15,643 nucleotides of DNA from Candidatus Aerophobota bacterium (lineage in GTDB: Bacteria; Aerophobota; Aerophobia; Aerophobales; JAGHCO01), in the NCBI GenBank assembly GCA_021160405.1, contig JAGHCO010000219.1:1-15643 (forward strand), read 5' to 3'. Positions 7,483 to 14,905 of the stretch are shown piece by piece (within the stretch, counting starts at the first letter, position 1; each line of letters opens with the position of its first letter). The notes below the pieces were generated by a model, which worked only from the letters and a program-made list of their open reading frames with translations, was not told where the DNA came from and did no database searches. The position numbers and the translations under genes were made by a program.

Positions 7483-8241
7483 ATGGGAGTAGCGATTTTT
7501 TTAATAATTATTGGGATTATAATTTTAATGGCTTCTGTGAGAGTAGTTAGCGAATATGAGAGAGGGGTTATCTTTCGCTTGGGTAGATTGATTGGAGCTA
7601 AGGGACCGGGTTTATTTTTCCTTATTCCTATTGTAGATAGAATGGTTAAGGTAAGCTTAAGGACAAGTAATTTTGATGTTCAACCTCAGGAAGTTATTAC
7701 TAAAGATAATGTTCCAGTTAAGGTAAATGCGGTGATTTATTTTAGAGTTATAGACCCTACTAAAGCAGTGGTGGAGGTGGAAAACTTTCGCTTTGCCACC
7801 CTTCAGATAGCTCAAACTACTTTAAGAGGAGTAGTGGGAGAAATAGAGTTAGATGATCTTTTATCTAAAAGAGAAAAGCTAAATGAGAGGCTTCAAAGCA
7901 TCATTGATGAACAGACAGATCCTTGGGGAATTAAGGTGAGTGTGGTAGAGGTAAAGGAAATTGAGATACCTGATACTATGAAGAGAGCCATGGCCAGACA
8001 AGCTGAGGTAGAAAGGGAGAGAAGAGCTAAAGTTATTAATGCCCAGGGTGAATTTCAAGCCGCGGAGAAACTTTCTCAAGCAGCAGAAATTCTTGGTCAT
8101 TACCCTCAAGCTATTCAACTTAGGTATCTACAAACTCTCTCAGACATAGCTACTGAACAAAATTCTACTATTGTTTTCCCCTTGCCCATTAATTTTCTGG
8201 ATGCTTTTAGCAGATTGAAGAATAGTAACGTGAAAGGCTAA
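7483..8241 (+). CDS. Slipin / stomatin-like SPFH (Band 7) protein
   Basis: SPFH proteins form membrane-associated oligomeric scaffolds linked to protease control and membrane microdomains. The 252-residue product has a hydrophobic N-terminal anchor (about 3-18). The typical slipin start of the SPFH domain follows, VVSEYERGVIFRLGRL, then GPGLFFLIPIVD and the core segments VITKDNVPVKVNAVIYFRV and RGVVGEIELDDLLSKRE. The C-terminal part is a helical, charged region (EVERERRAKVINAQGEFQAAEKL) that normally forms the coiled coil for oligomerisation. The gene lies 2 bases after the short NfeD gene and belongs to the nfeD-nfeD-slipin operon; its partner protease is very likely the long NfeD upstream. 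The final codons and stop lie at a short repeat (8233-8256). An 83-base gap follows before the lipoprotein gene. Confidence 0.94.
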   Translation: MGVAIFLIIIGIIILMASVRVVSEYERGVIFRLGRLIGAKGPGLFFLIPIVDRMVKVSLRTSNFDVQPQEVITKDNVPVKVNAVIYFRVIDPTKAVVEVENFRFATLQIAQTTLRGVVGEIELDDLLSKREKLNERLQSIIDEQTDPWGIKVSVVEVKEIEIPDTMKRAMARQAEVERERRAKVINAQGEFQAAEKLSQAAEILGHYPQAIQLRYLQTLSDIATEQNSTIVFPLPINFLDAFSRLKNSNVKG

Positions 8242-8256
8242 AGGCGAAGGGCTAAG
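8233..8256 (+). repeat. Short degenerate tandem repeat over the slipin stop codon
   Basis: Three imperfect units of the form A-(A/G)-GGC-(T/G)-A follow one another: AAAGGCTA, AAGGCGA and AGGGCTAAG. The first supplies the Lys-Gly-stop end of slipin. The rest of the 83-base gap to the next gene (8257-8324) is AT-rich, and I see no hairpin terminator or convincing promoter in it. Confidence 0.4.
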
Positions 8257-8324
8257 AGGAAAAGAGGTTAAAACAAATAGGTAATTAGTTGTGTAAATGG
8301 TTGATGAAATAAACGAGGTGAAAA

Positions 8325-8834
8325 GTGAAAAGGAAGAGGATCTTTTGGTGGTTAATTCCGATAAGTTTGTTAGCTACATTTTTACTTTCTGGTTGTCAAT
8401 ATAACCTACAATCTCCTCTTCCTTCTCCAACATCAAAGATTGCTATCCCTATTTTTGTTAATAAAACTTTCCATGAAGGATTAGAGGAGATACTTACTCA
8501 GGAAGTTATCAATAACTTCTTACTTAAAACTCGTTTTAGGGTAGTTAAAGAAGAGAAAGCTGATATAGTATTAAAGGGGAAGATTCTTTACTATTTAAAT
8601 GAACCGTTAAGTGAGATTACAGCGGGGGAAAAAGAATACAAGGTAAGAATTGAAACCTTAGTTACCTTAGTTTCAAGGGAGAAAGGTAATGTATTCTGGA
8701 GAGAAAAGATAAGTGAGGCTACTATTTACTCAATTTTTGGTCCTATTCAAACTGAAGAGGAAGCTACTAAGCAGACTTGTGGAAAAATAGCTGAGGATTT
8801 AGTTAATTTAGCTTTAAAGGGTTGGAAAAAATGA
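8325..8834 (+). CDS. LptE-like LPS-assembly lipoprotein
   Basis: LptE-type lipoproteins plug the LptD barrel that inserts lipopolysaccharide into the outer membrane. The 169-residue product has a lysine/arginine-rich n-region, a hydrophobic core and a lipobox LLSGC (Cys24). The mature part begins with the family-typical segment KIAIPIFVNKTFHEGLEEILTQ (38-59), followed by FRVVKEEKADIVLKGKI and a beta-rich core. The C-terminal helix (EEEATKQTCGKIAEDLVNLAL) is also typical of this fold. The start is a GTG preceded by GAGGTG at a usable distance. The stop overlaps the next start as ATGA. No LptD or other Lpt gene is nearby, so the name rests on fold-like features and length; a generic outer-membrane lipoprotein is the alternative. 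It supports a diderm host. Confidence 0.75.
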   Translation: MKRKRIFWWLIPISLLATFLLSGCQYNLQSPLPSPTSKIAIPIFVNKTFHEGLEEILTQEVINNFLLKTRFRVVKEEKADIVLKGKILYYLNEPLSEITAGEKEYKVRIETLVTLVSREKGNVFWREKISEATIYSIFGPIQTEEEATKQTCGKIAEDLVNLALKGWKK

Positions 8835-9565
8835 CATTAAAATTTACTAGACCTAAATCAATGAGAGATCGTCCCACTCATTACTGTCCGGGATGTGGTC
8901 ATGGAATAGTTCATCGTCTTATCTGTGAGGTGGTTGATGAGCTTGGAATCAGGGAAAATTTAATTGGAATTTCTCCTGTAGGCTGTTCAGTAATAGCCTA
9001 TGATTATTTTGATTTTGATATGGTGGAAGCCTCCCATGGCAGAGCTCCAGCAATAGCTACCGGAATAAAAAGAGTTCATCCGGATAAAGTAGTTTTTACC
9101 TATCAGGGAGATGGAGACCTTGCCTCTATAGGAATGGCAGAGATTGTCCATGCTGCCAGTCGAGCAGAGGCTATCACAATAATTTTTATTAACAACGCTA
9201 CTTATGGGATGACTGGCGGTCAGATGGCTCCCACTACTCTGTTAGGTCAAAGAACTACTACTACTCCTTTTGGCAGAACAGTAAAGGAAGCTGGTTATCC
9301 TATAAGGATTCCTGAGCTTCTCTCATCTCTTTCTGGAGCATCTTACCTGGAAAGAACAGCAGTGAATAGTCCTGCTAATATAGTAAGAGCAAAAAAGGCG
9401 ATAAAGAAGGCTTTCCTATTTCAAATTGAAAAAGAAAAGTTTTCTTTAATAGAAGTTCTCTCACCTTGTCCCACTTCCTGGAGATTATCTCCTTTGGAGG
9501 CATTGAAGTGGATAGAAGAAAAGATGATTCCCTATTTTCCTTTAGGAGTAATAAAAGAAGAATAA
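8831..9565 (+). CDS. 2-oxoacid:ferredoxin oxidoreductase beta subunit (TPP-binding)
   Basis: This subunit carries thiamine pyrophosphate in enzymes that oxidatively decarboxylate 2-oxoacids to acyl-CoA and reduce ferredoxin. The 244-residue protein has CPGCGHG (19-25), GCS (51-53), EASHGRAPAIATGIK (66-80), the TPP-binding motif GDGDLASIGMAEIVHAASR (93-111) with NN (121-122), and YGMTGGQMAPTT (125-136). Length and motifs resemble KorB (2-oxoglutarate) and VorA (2-ketoisovalerate) subunits rather than the longer pyruvate PorB; the substrate cannot be told. The ATG at 8831 overlaps the preceding stop as ATGA; a TTG at 8822 is possible but less likely. No alpha, gamma or ferredoxin-like delta subunit is adjacent, since the next gene is convergent lepA. 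The partner must therefore be encoded elsewhere, which is unusual for this family. Confidence 0.9.
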   Translation: MTLKFTRPKSMRDRPTHYCPGCGHGIVHRLICEVVDELGIRENLIGISPVGCSVIAYDYFDFDMVEASHGRAPAIATGIKRVHPDKVVFTYQGDGDLASIGMAEIVHAASRAEAITIIFINNATYGMTGGQMAPTTLLGQRTTTTPFGRTVKEAGYPIRIPELLSSLSGASYLERTAVNSPANIVRAKKAIKKAFLFQIEKEKFSLIEVLSPCPTSWRLSPLEALKWIEEKMIPYFPLGVIKEE

Positions 9566-9573
9566 AAATTGGG

Positions 9574-11370
9574 TTACTCTGTCTCCAAAACAGCTAAGAA
9601 GGCTTCTTGAGGAATTGATACTTTCCCAAACACTCTCATTCTCTTTTTACCTTCCTTTTGACGTTCCAGGAGTTTCTTCTTCCTGGTTACATCTCCTCCA
9701 TATAGGGGGGCGGTTACATCCTTCCGGAGGGCAGGTATAGTTTCCCTGGCTATTATCTTTCCACCAGTGGCAATTTGGATAGGTATGGGAAACTGATGTT
9801 TAGGAATCACTTTTTTTAGCCTTTTAGCTAAGATTTTAGCTTTAGGATAAGCTTTTTCTTTATGAGTAATTAAAGAAAGAGCATCCAAGATTTTTCCATT
9901 TACTAAAACTTCAAGCTTTACCAATTTTGTCTCTTTATATCCTATGTGCTTGTAATCAAAGGAAGCGTATCCCTGACTTACTGATTTTAGTTCATCGTAA
10001 AATTTCATAGCTATCTCTGAGAAAGGTATCTTATACAGAAGGAGAACTCGTGATGTATCCAGCCATCGCATGTCTAAAAATTTCCCCCTTCTTTTTTCCA
10101 ATAGTTCAAATATGTTTCCCAAGTATTGTTGAGTAGTTATGATGCTTGCTTTAATGTAAGGTTCTTCTACCATTTCAATTTTTCCTCGGGAAGGGAATTT
10201 ACTGGGATTGTTTACCTGTATTATTTTTCCGTTAGATTTAAGCAAACGATATACGACATTGGGAGCGGTGGTAATTAGCTTTAGGTCAAATTCTCTTTCC
10301 AATCTCTCCTGGACTATCTCTTTATGTAACAATCCTAAAAATCCACAGCGAAATCCTGGTCCTAATGTTGGAGAGGTTTCTGGTTGAAAACTTAAAGCAG
10401 GATCACTTAATTTTAATTTCCCCAAAGCCATTTTAAGATTTTCAAATTTTTCTCCTTCCCCAGGATAAATTCCACACAGAACCATAGGCTTTGGTTTTTT
10501 ATACCCAGGGAAGGGGGAAGAGGTAGGATTATCAGCTTGGGTTATTGTATCGCCTACTGTTAAATCGGATATGTTTTTCACATTGGCAATAAAGTAGCCT
10601 ACTTCCCCGGATTCCAATTTCTCCATAGGTACTCTCTTTAATTTTAATATACCTACTTCTTCTACCTTAAATTGTTTTCCCGATGACATTACCTGAATTT
10701 TCATTCCAGGTTTTATGATGCCCTCTATAACTCGGATGTACCCTACTACTCCTCTGTGCACATCAAATAGAGAATCAAAAATTAGAGCTTTGAGTGAAGT
10801 ATTAGGATGATAGATAGGAGGAGGAATTTTTTTAACTATAGCTTCCAGAACTTCCCTTACACCTTCTCCCTCTTTAGCACTCGTTAAAATAGCCTGAGAG
10901 GAGCTAGACAATCCCAGTTTTTTAAGTTGGTCTTTTACTCTTTCTGGATTAGCTAAAGGAAGATCAATTTTGTTAATCACAGGAATTATAACTAATTTTC
11001 TCTTCTGAGCTAAATATAGGTTAGCTATGGTCTGAGCTTCTACTCCTTGCACAGCATCTACTAATAGAAGAGTTCCTTCACAAGCAGCAAGGGCTCTGGA
11101 AACCTCATAACTAAAGTCTACATGACCAGGTGTATCAATAAGATTAAGTAAAAATCGATCTTTCCTTTTATACCAGTAGGTAAGCCTGATAGTATGAGCT
11201 TTAATACTGATTCCTCTTTCTCTTTCCAGGTCCATAGTATCCAGAGTTTGTTCTTTTAATTCTCGCGAAGATAAAGTATAAGTATATTCCAGTAAACGAT
11301 CAGCAAGGGTTGATTTCCCATGGTCTATATGAGCAATTATAGAAAAGTTACGAATGTTTTTTCCTTCCAT
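9574..11370 (-). CDS. lepA: Elongation factor 4 (LepA), ribosome back-translocase GTPase
   Basis: LepA is a ribosome-associated GTPase that affects elongation, initiation or ribosome assembly under stress. At 598 residues it has the family's normal length. The GTPase domain shows AHIDHGKST (13-21, G1), the switch I region ERERGISIKAHT (49-60), DTPGHVDF (79-86, G3) and NKID (133-136, G4). EF-G-like domains follow, and the C-terminal LepA-specific domain ends with basic segments rich in Lys/Arg. The start gives the typical N-terminus (NIRNFSIIAHIDHGKST). It lies 5 bases after the rpsT stop with no SD, so it is probably translated by coupling to rpsT. It is transcribed with rpsT and ends 8 bases from the convergent oxidoreductase gene; no intrinsic terminator is visible there. 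Confidence 0.97.
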   Translation of the reverse strand: MEGKNIRNFSIIAHIDHGKSTLADRLLEYTYTLSSRELKEQTLDTMDLERERGISIKAHTIRLTYWYKRKDRFLLNLIDTPGHVDFSYEVSRALAACEGTLLLVDAVQGVEAQTIANLYLAQKRKLVIIPVINKIDLPLANPERVKDQLKKLGLSSSSQAILTSAKEGEGVREVLEAIVKKIPPPIYHPNTSLKALIFDSLFDVHRGVVGYIRVIEGIIKPGMKIQVMSSGKQFKVEEVGILKLKRVPMEKLESGEVGYFIANVKNISDLTVGDTITQADNPTSSPFPGYKKPKPMVLCGIYPGEGEKFENLKMALGKLKLSDPALSFQPETSPTLGPGFRCGFLGLLHKEIVQERLEREFDLKLITTAPNVVYRLLKSNGKIIQVNNPSKFPSRGKIEMVEEPYIKASIITTQQYLGNIFELLEKRRGKFLDMRWLDTSRVLLLYKIPFSEIAMKFYDELKSVSQGYASFDYKHIGYKETKLVKLEVLVNGKILDALSLITHKEKAYPKAKILAKRLKKVIPKHQFPIPIQIATGGKIIARETIPALRKDVTAPLYGGDVTRKKKLLERQKEGKKRMRVFGKVSIPQEAFLAVLETE

Positions 11371-11375
11371 TTTAG

Positions 11376-11408
11376 TTATTTAGCCACGGATAAACGCTGA
11401 TATTTTTT
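11376..11408 (-). repeat. Dispersed repeat, copy B, overlapping the rpsT stop codon
   Basis: Read on the - strand, 11408 to 11379 matches the right arm of copy A (5839-5868) at 26 of 30 positions, and all four differences are transitions. It runs from six adenines through TATCAGCG to GGCTAAA and includes the rpsT stop. Only one arm is present. It encodes the last ten residues of S20 and ends 5 bases before the lepA start codon. Confidence 0.7.
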
Positions 11409-11648
11409 CATTAATTTTGATTTTTCCCGAGCAGCTTTATTTTTGTGCCACACCCCCTTGGAAGAGGTAATATCAATAAGTTTAATAACTTGGGGAAGCA
11501 TTTTCTTTGCTTCTTCTCCTTTTTCCTCATTTACAAGTTGTAAAAATTTTTTTATACTATTCTTTACTGTGTTTTTCATTCTTCGGTTACGTTTTTTTCT
11601 TATTAGGCTTTGTCTCATCCTTTTCTTAGCTGATTTTGTTATAGGCAT
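11376..11648 (-). CDS. rpsT: 30S ribosomal protein S20
   Basis: S20 is a small, basic, helical protein that binds 16S rRNA early in 30S assembly. The 90-residue product shows the family N-terminus (PITKSAKKRMRQSLIRKKRNR), the central helix (KNTVKNSIKKFL) and the conserved segment SKGVWHKNKAAREKSKLMKK. Its last ten codons (KKYQRLSVAK) and stop coincide with repeat copy B, so the tail differs from usual S20 C-termini. The ATG has a strong AAGGAG SD at the right distance. A sigma70-like promoter is proposed at 11678-11705. The gene is first in the rpsT-lepA unit and divergent from murJ. Confidence 0.97.
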   Translation of the reverse strand: MPITKSAKKRMRQSLIRKKRNRRMKNTVKNSIKKFLQLVNEEKGEEAKKMLPQVIKLIDITSSKGVWHKNKAAREKSKLMKKYQRLSVAK

Positions 11649-11669
11649 TTTTTTCTCCTTAAGATAAGT

Positions 11670-11698
11670 TTATGAATAATTTACCATATTTTTAAAAT
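11670..11698 (+). promoter_or_regulatory. Possible promoter for murJ
   Basis: On the + strand, TTATGA (11670-11675) is 17 bases before TAAAAT (11693-11698). The -10 box is good (5 of 6) and the -35 box weak (3 of 6). Transcription would begin about 11705, only some 7 bases before the murJ ATG. That fits the absence of an SD and suggests a leaderless or near-leaderless message. Confidence 0.35.
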
Positions 11699-11705
11699 TT
11701 TGCAA
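11678..11705 (-). promoter_or_regulatory. Probable sigma70-type promoter for rpsT-lepA
   Basis: On the - strand there is TTGCAA (11705-11700), a 16-base spacer, and TAAATT (11683-11678) preceded by TGG, an extended -10 pattern. Transcription would start about 11671, giving a leader of about 22 bases with the AAGGAG SD. It overlaps the proposed murJ promoter. The boxes were found by eye and are not tested. Confidence 0.5.
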
Positions 11706-11711
11706 GTAAAA

Positions 11712-13262
11712 ATGAAGAAAAAAGGGGTAGTAAAAGCAGCTGGGATAGTAGGCCTGGGGACTTTGTTTTCTCGAATTACAGGACTGATAAGACTTCAGGT
11801 AATTGCTTATCTTTTTGGTTATTCTATAGCTACTGATGCTTTCTGGGCTGCCTTTACTTTGCCTAATCTCTTTCGGGGGCTTTTAGCAGAAGGAGCTCTT
11901 ACTACAGCTTTTATACCTGTTTTTAGTGAATGGTTGTCCAATAAAGGCGAAGAGGAGGCTTGGAAGTTAGCCAATAACATTTTAAATATCTTATTTCTGT
12001 TTTTAATTGGAGTGGTGGGACTGGGGATTTTACTTGCTCCCTGTTATGTTCCTTGGATTGGAGTTGGTTTTCGGAATAACCCTTTTCAGATGCACTTAGC
12101 TATCCTGTTAACTCAGTTTATGTGGCCCTTTTTATTTTTCATAAGTATAGCCGCTCTGGTAATGGCTGTGCTCAATTGCAGAGGACATTTTGCCTCCCCT
12201 GCAGTTGCTCCTCTTTTCTTTAATGTAGCAATAATTATCTGTGCTTTTCTTTTCGCTAAAAGATGGGGGATATACAGTTTAGCTTTAGGAGTAGTAATAG
12301 GAGGAGGGTTACAGCTTATGGTTCAGGTTCCTTATTTAATTAAGAAGGGATTTAGATATCATTTTATTATTTCCTTCAAGGATGAGGGGGTGAAAAAGAT
12401 AGGAAAGCTAATTTTACCTGCTATTCTGGGAGGAATAACTTTACAGATAAATACAGTTATTACCATTATATTTGCCTCTATCCTTACCCCGGGAAGCGTA
12501 TCTGGCCTTCAATATGCTATGAGGTTAATTCAATTTCCCCTGGGTATTTTTTCTATAGCTATCTCTACAGCTATTTTTCCTCGCTTGTCTTTTCTTGCAG
12601 CCAAAGGAAAAAAGAAAGAACTAAAAAATACAGTCTCTTTGGGAATAAGAATGGTTTTTTTTCTATTAATCCCCTCTTCTTTAGGATTAATTTTAATTGG
12701 AAAAGACATTATCTCTTTACTTTTTGAGCATGGAGCCTTTATTCTTCGAGATACATTAATAACAACGCAGTCTCTTTTTTACTATTGCCCGGGTTTGTTT
12801 GCTATGGGAGCGGTTATGATACTCACAAGAGCCTTTTACTCTCTCCAGGATGTCCTTATACCTTTAAAGACATCTATTTTTACTGTTTGCCTTAATATTT
12901 TGTTAAATTTTCTTTTGATAGGTCCCTTGAAGCACAAAGGATTAGCTTTAGCAACTTCTCTATCAATGCTTGCCAATATGAGTGTTCTTTTTTTCCTTTT
13001 AAGAGAAAAATTGGGAGATGTGAGGGGCAGGGAGATTCTTTACTCCTTAGGTAAAATTTTGGCTGCTACTGCTGGAATGGGGGCAGGAATTTATATTTTA
13101 TCTTTTACCTTTAGTAATTTTTTGAAGTTGAATTCCCTAATTAATCAAATTCTTCGAGTTGGGGTGATAGTGGCTGCTGGAGTGGGTATATTTGGAGGGC
13201 TATCTTATCTTATGAAGCTAAAGGAATTCAAGTTAGTGACTGAATCCTTGAAGAAGGATTAA
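11712..13262 (+). CDS. murJ: Lipid II flippase MurJ (MviN)
   Basis: MurJ moves lipid II across the cytoplasmic membrane for peptidoglycan synthesis. From the ATG at 11712 it has 516 residues with about 14 hydrophobic helices, the normal MOP-superfamily length. Conserved features include SRITGLIR (20-27) with its two arginines, TDAFWAAFTLPNLFRGLLAEGALTTAFIPVF (41-71) and RLIQFPLGIFSIAISTAIFP. A TTG at 11700 is in frame but adds only four residues before the ATG. No SD precedes either start. The gene is divergent from rpsT, and its stop is one base before the DUF429 start, so the two are co-transcribed. It indicates a peptidoglycan-containing cell. Confidence 0.95.
   Translation: MKKKGVVKAAGIVGLGTLFSRITGLIRLQVIAYLFGYSIATDAFWAAFTLPNLFRGLLAEGALTTAFIPVFSEWLSNKGEEEAWKLANNILNILFLFLIGVVGLGILLAPCYVPWIGVGFRNNPFQMHLAILLTQFMWPFLFFISIAALVMAVLNCRGHFASPAVAPLFFNVAIIICAFLFAKRWGIYSLALGVVIGGGLQLMVQVPYLIKKGFRYHFIISFKDEGVKKIGKLILPAILGGITLQINTVITIIFASILTPGSVSGLQYAMRLIQFPLGIFSIAISTAIFPRLSFLAAKGKKKELKNTVSLGIRMVFFLLIPSSLGLILIGKDIISLLFEHGAFILRDTLITTQSLFYYCPGLFAMGAVMILTRAFYSLQDVLIPLKTSIFTVCLNILLNFLLIGPLKHKGLALATSLSMLANMSVLFFLLREKLGDVRGREILYSLGKILAATAGMGAGIYILSFTFSNFLKLNSLINQILRVGVIVAAGVGIFGGLSYLMKLKEFKLVTESLKKD
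13254..13258 (+). promoter_or_regulatory. Ribosome binding site supporting a TTG start
   Basis: AAGGA lies 5 bases before the TTG at 13264, within the last murJ codons. It supports the rare TTG start of the DUF429 gene; no ATG or GTG in frame nearby would keep the conserved GLDLAGS N-terminus. Confidence 0.7.
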
Positions 13263-13263
13263 A

Positions 13264-13881
13264 TTGGCAGAGAGGAGAGAATCTATCTTTCTTGGGTTAG
13301 ATCTTGCGGGAAGCCCTAAGAGACCTACAGGATGGGCAGCTCTAGATAAAAATAGAAGGATGTTTATTAATCCGGGTGAGCTTTTTAGCGATGAGCAAAT
13401 TAGGAGGAAAATAGATGATCTTTCTCCTCAGTTGATTGGAATAGATGCTCCCCTTTCTCTTCCTCAGGGCAAAGGAGGATGTTACTCCAGCCGATTCTGT
13501 GACAGGCAATTAAGAGAACTTGGTATCTCTTGTTTTCCTCCCGCCCTTTTAGGGTCTTTAACTTTTAGAGGAGTAAAGTTGGCGCAAGAACTAAAGGAGA
13601 AAAACTATTCTTTCATTGAGGTTTATCCCCGAGCTACTCAAAAGGTTTTAGGTATAAAACCCGAGGGTAAAAAACCAACTTTAAAATGGAGAGAAAGTCT
13701 TCAGGAAAGTCTCTCTTCTTGGATCTTGGGGATTCCTTCCCCTCAGAAATTAGTTTTCAGTTCTCATATTCTTGATGCACTTTTGTGTGCTTATACAGCT
13801 TACTGCAAGGAAAAAGGAAAATTTCAGGAAATTGGAGATGAGGAAGGAATAATAGTAATACCTCTTAAAACTATTCTATAA
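13264..13881 (+). CDS. DUF429 domain protein, predicted RNase H-like fold
   Basis: The function is unknown; DUF429 proteins are predicted RNase H-fold enzymes, perhaps nucleases. The 205-residue protein opens with LGLDLAGSP (10-18) and has other acidic motifs in the positions expected of that fold: IGIDAPLSLP (58-67), FIEVYPRA (117-124) and HILDALLCAYTA (168-179). Asp13, Asp61, Glu119 and Asp171 are therefore candidate catalytic or metal-binding residues. A cysteine-containing loop (GGCYSSRFCDRQLRELGISC, 71-90) lies between motifs two and three. The start is TTG, supported by AAGGA at 13254. The gene begins one base after murJ, and its last 11 bases overlap the end of queA on the opposite strand. 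The link to murJ looks positional rather than functional. Confidence 0.8.
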   Translation: MAERRESIFLGLDLAGSPKRPTGWAALDKNRRMFINPGELFSDEQIRRKIDDLSPQLIGIDAPLSLPQGKGGCYSSRFCDRQLRELGISCFPPALLGSLTFRGVKLAQELKEKNYSFIEVYPRATQKVLGIKPEGKKPTLKWRESLQESLSSWILGIPSPQKLVFSSHILDALLCAYTAYCKEKGKFQEIGDEEGIIVIPLKTIL

Positions 13882-14905
13882 TTAACATAGCATCACCAAA
13901 GGATAAAAAACGATAGCCTTTTTTAATTGCTTCCCTATAGGCAGCCATTAATTTTTCTCTACCCACAAAGGCGCTTACTAAAAGAATGAGAGAAGAGCCT
14001 GGTATATGGAAATTAGTTATTAGAGCATCAATTAACTTAAAATTGTAACCTGGGTAGATAAAAAGATTGGTCCATCCCTCTCCTGGTAGGAGTAATTCTG
14101 AGGACTGAGCTTGGGATTCCAGCGCCCTGACAGTAGTGGTACCTACAGCTATTAGTTTCCCCCCTCTCCTTTTAGTTTCATTGATAATTTTAGCTGTCGA
14201 AGGAGAGATGTTAAAGTACTCAGGAGGTATTCTATTTTTCTCTACTATAGGGTTTAAGAGAGGTTTAAAACTGGCCCAGCCAGTATGAAGGGTAATCTCA
14301 GCAAATTTTACCCCCATACTTTTAAGCTTTTGCATTAGTTGATGGGTAAAATGAAGCCCTGCTGTGGGTGCTGCTATAGCTCCTTTCTGTTTAGCATAGA
14401 TAGTTTGGTATCTTTCTCTATCTATATCTGTGGGGCCAGAGGGTCTTTTAATATAAGGAGGAAGAGGGGTTTGCCCAACTTTAAGGATCTCTTCTTCTAA
14501 ATGGGAAGAACTGAACTCAACTATCCCTTTGCTTCCTCTTTCTTTCTTTACCACCTTAGCGGTAAGATAAGTTCCTGGAAAATTAATAACTGTTCCTTCT
14601 TTTAACCTTCGAGATGGCTTTAATAAGCATTCCCATGTGCCATCCTCTTTTTTTTGCAAAAGAAAAATTTCAGCTTTTCCTCCCGTAGTTTTCTTTCTCC
14701 CTTTTAATCGAGCTGGAATTACCCTGGTATTGTTAAGCACTATCACATCCCCTTCCCTTAAATATTCTCCTATTTCATAAAATTTTCTGTGCTCTATTCC
14801 TCCCTTTTTGGAAAGTATCAAAAGTCGACATTTATCTCGAACAGGGGAGGGATGCTGAGCAATAAGCTCTTTTGGTAAGTAATAGTAAAAATCTTTTGAT
14901 AGCAT
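13871..14905 (-). CDS. queA: S-adenosylmethionine:tRNA ribosyltransferase-isomerase
   Basis: QueA adds the cyclopentenediol part of queuosine to the wobble base of certain tRNAs, using the ribosyl group of S-adenosylmethionine. The 344-residue protein is of normal length. It shows the family N-terminus FYYYLPKELIAQHPSPVRDKCRLL, then VLNNTRVIPARLKG, PLPPYIKR, RYQTIYAKQKGAIAAPTAGLHFT, ITLHTGWASFKPL, and near the end NFHIPGSSLILLVSAFVG. The ATG has no SD; repeat copy C ends at the base before it. A strong promoter is proposed at 14955-14983. The stop overlaps the convergent DUF429 gene. No other queuosine gene is in the window. Confidence 0.97.
   Translation of the reverse strand: MLSKDFYYYLPKELIAQHPSPVRDKCRLLILSKKGGIEHRKFYEIGEYLREGDVIVLNNTRVIPARLKGRKKTTGGKAEIFLLQKKEDGTWECLLKPSRRLKEGTVINFPGTYLTAKVVKKERGSKGIVEFSSSHLEEEILKVGQTPLPPYIKRPSGPTDIDRERYQTIYAKQKGAIAAPTAGLHFTHQLMQKLKSMGVKFAEITLHTGWASFKPLLNPIVEKNRIPPEYFNISPSTAKIINETKRRGGKLIAVGTTTVRALESQAQSSELLLPGEGWTNLFIYPGYNFKLIDALITNFHIPGSSLILLVSAFVGREKLMAAYREAIKKGYRFLSFGDAMLIIE

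Noticed and set aside
9566..9573. Possible bidirectional terminator between the beta subunit gene and lepA
   Set aside because: The gap is 8 bases and no GC-rich hairpin with a T run is visible on either strand.
11443..11667. 74-codon hydrophobic open frame on the + strand
   Set aside because: It is the antisense shadow of rpsT, whose Lys/Arg codons read as Phe/Leu/Ile on the other strand.
13871..13881. Tail-to-tail overlap of DUF429 and queA as a special regulatory arrangement
   Set aside because: An 11-base convergent overlap is common in compact genomes and both proteins look full length.
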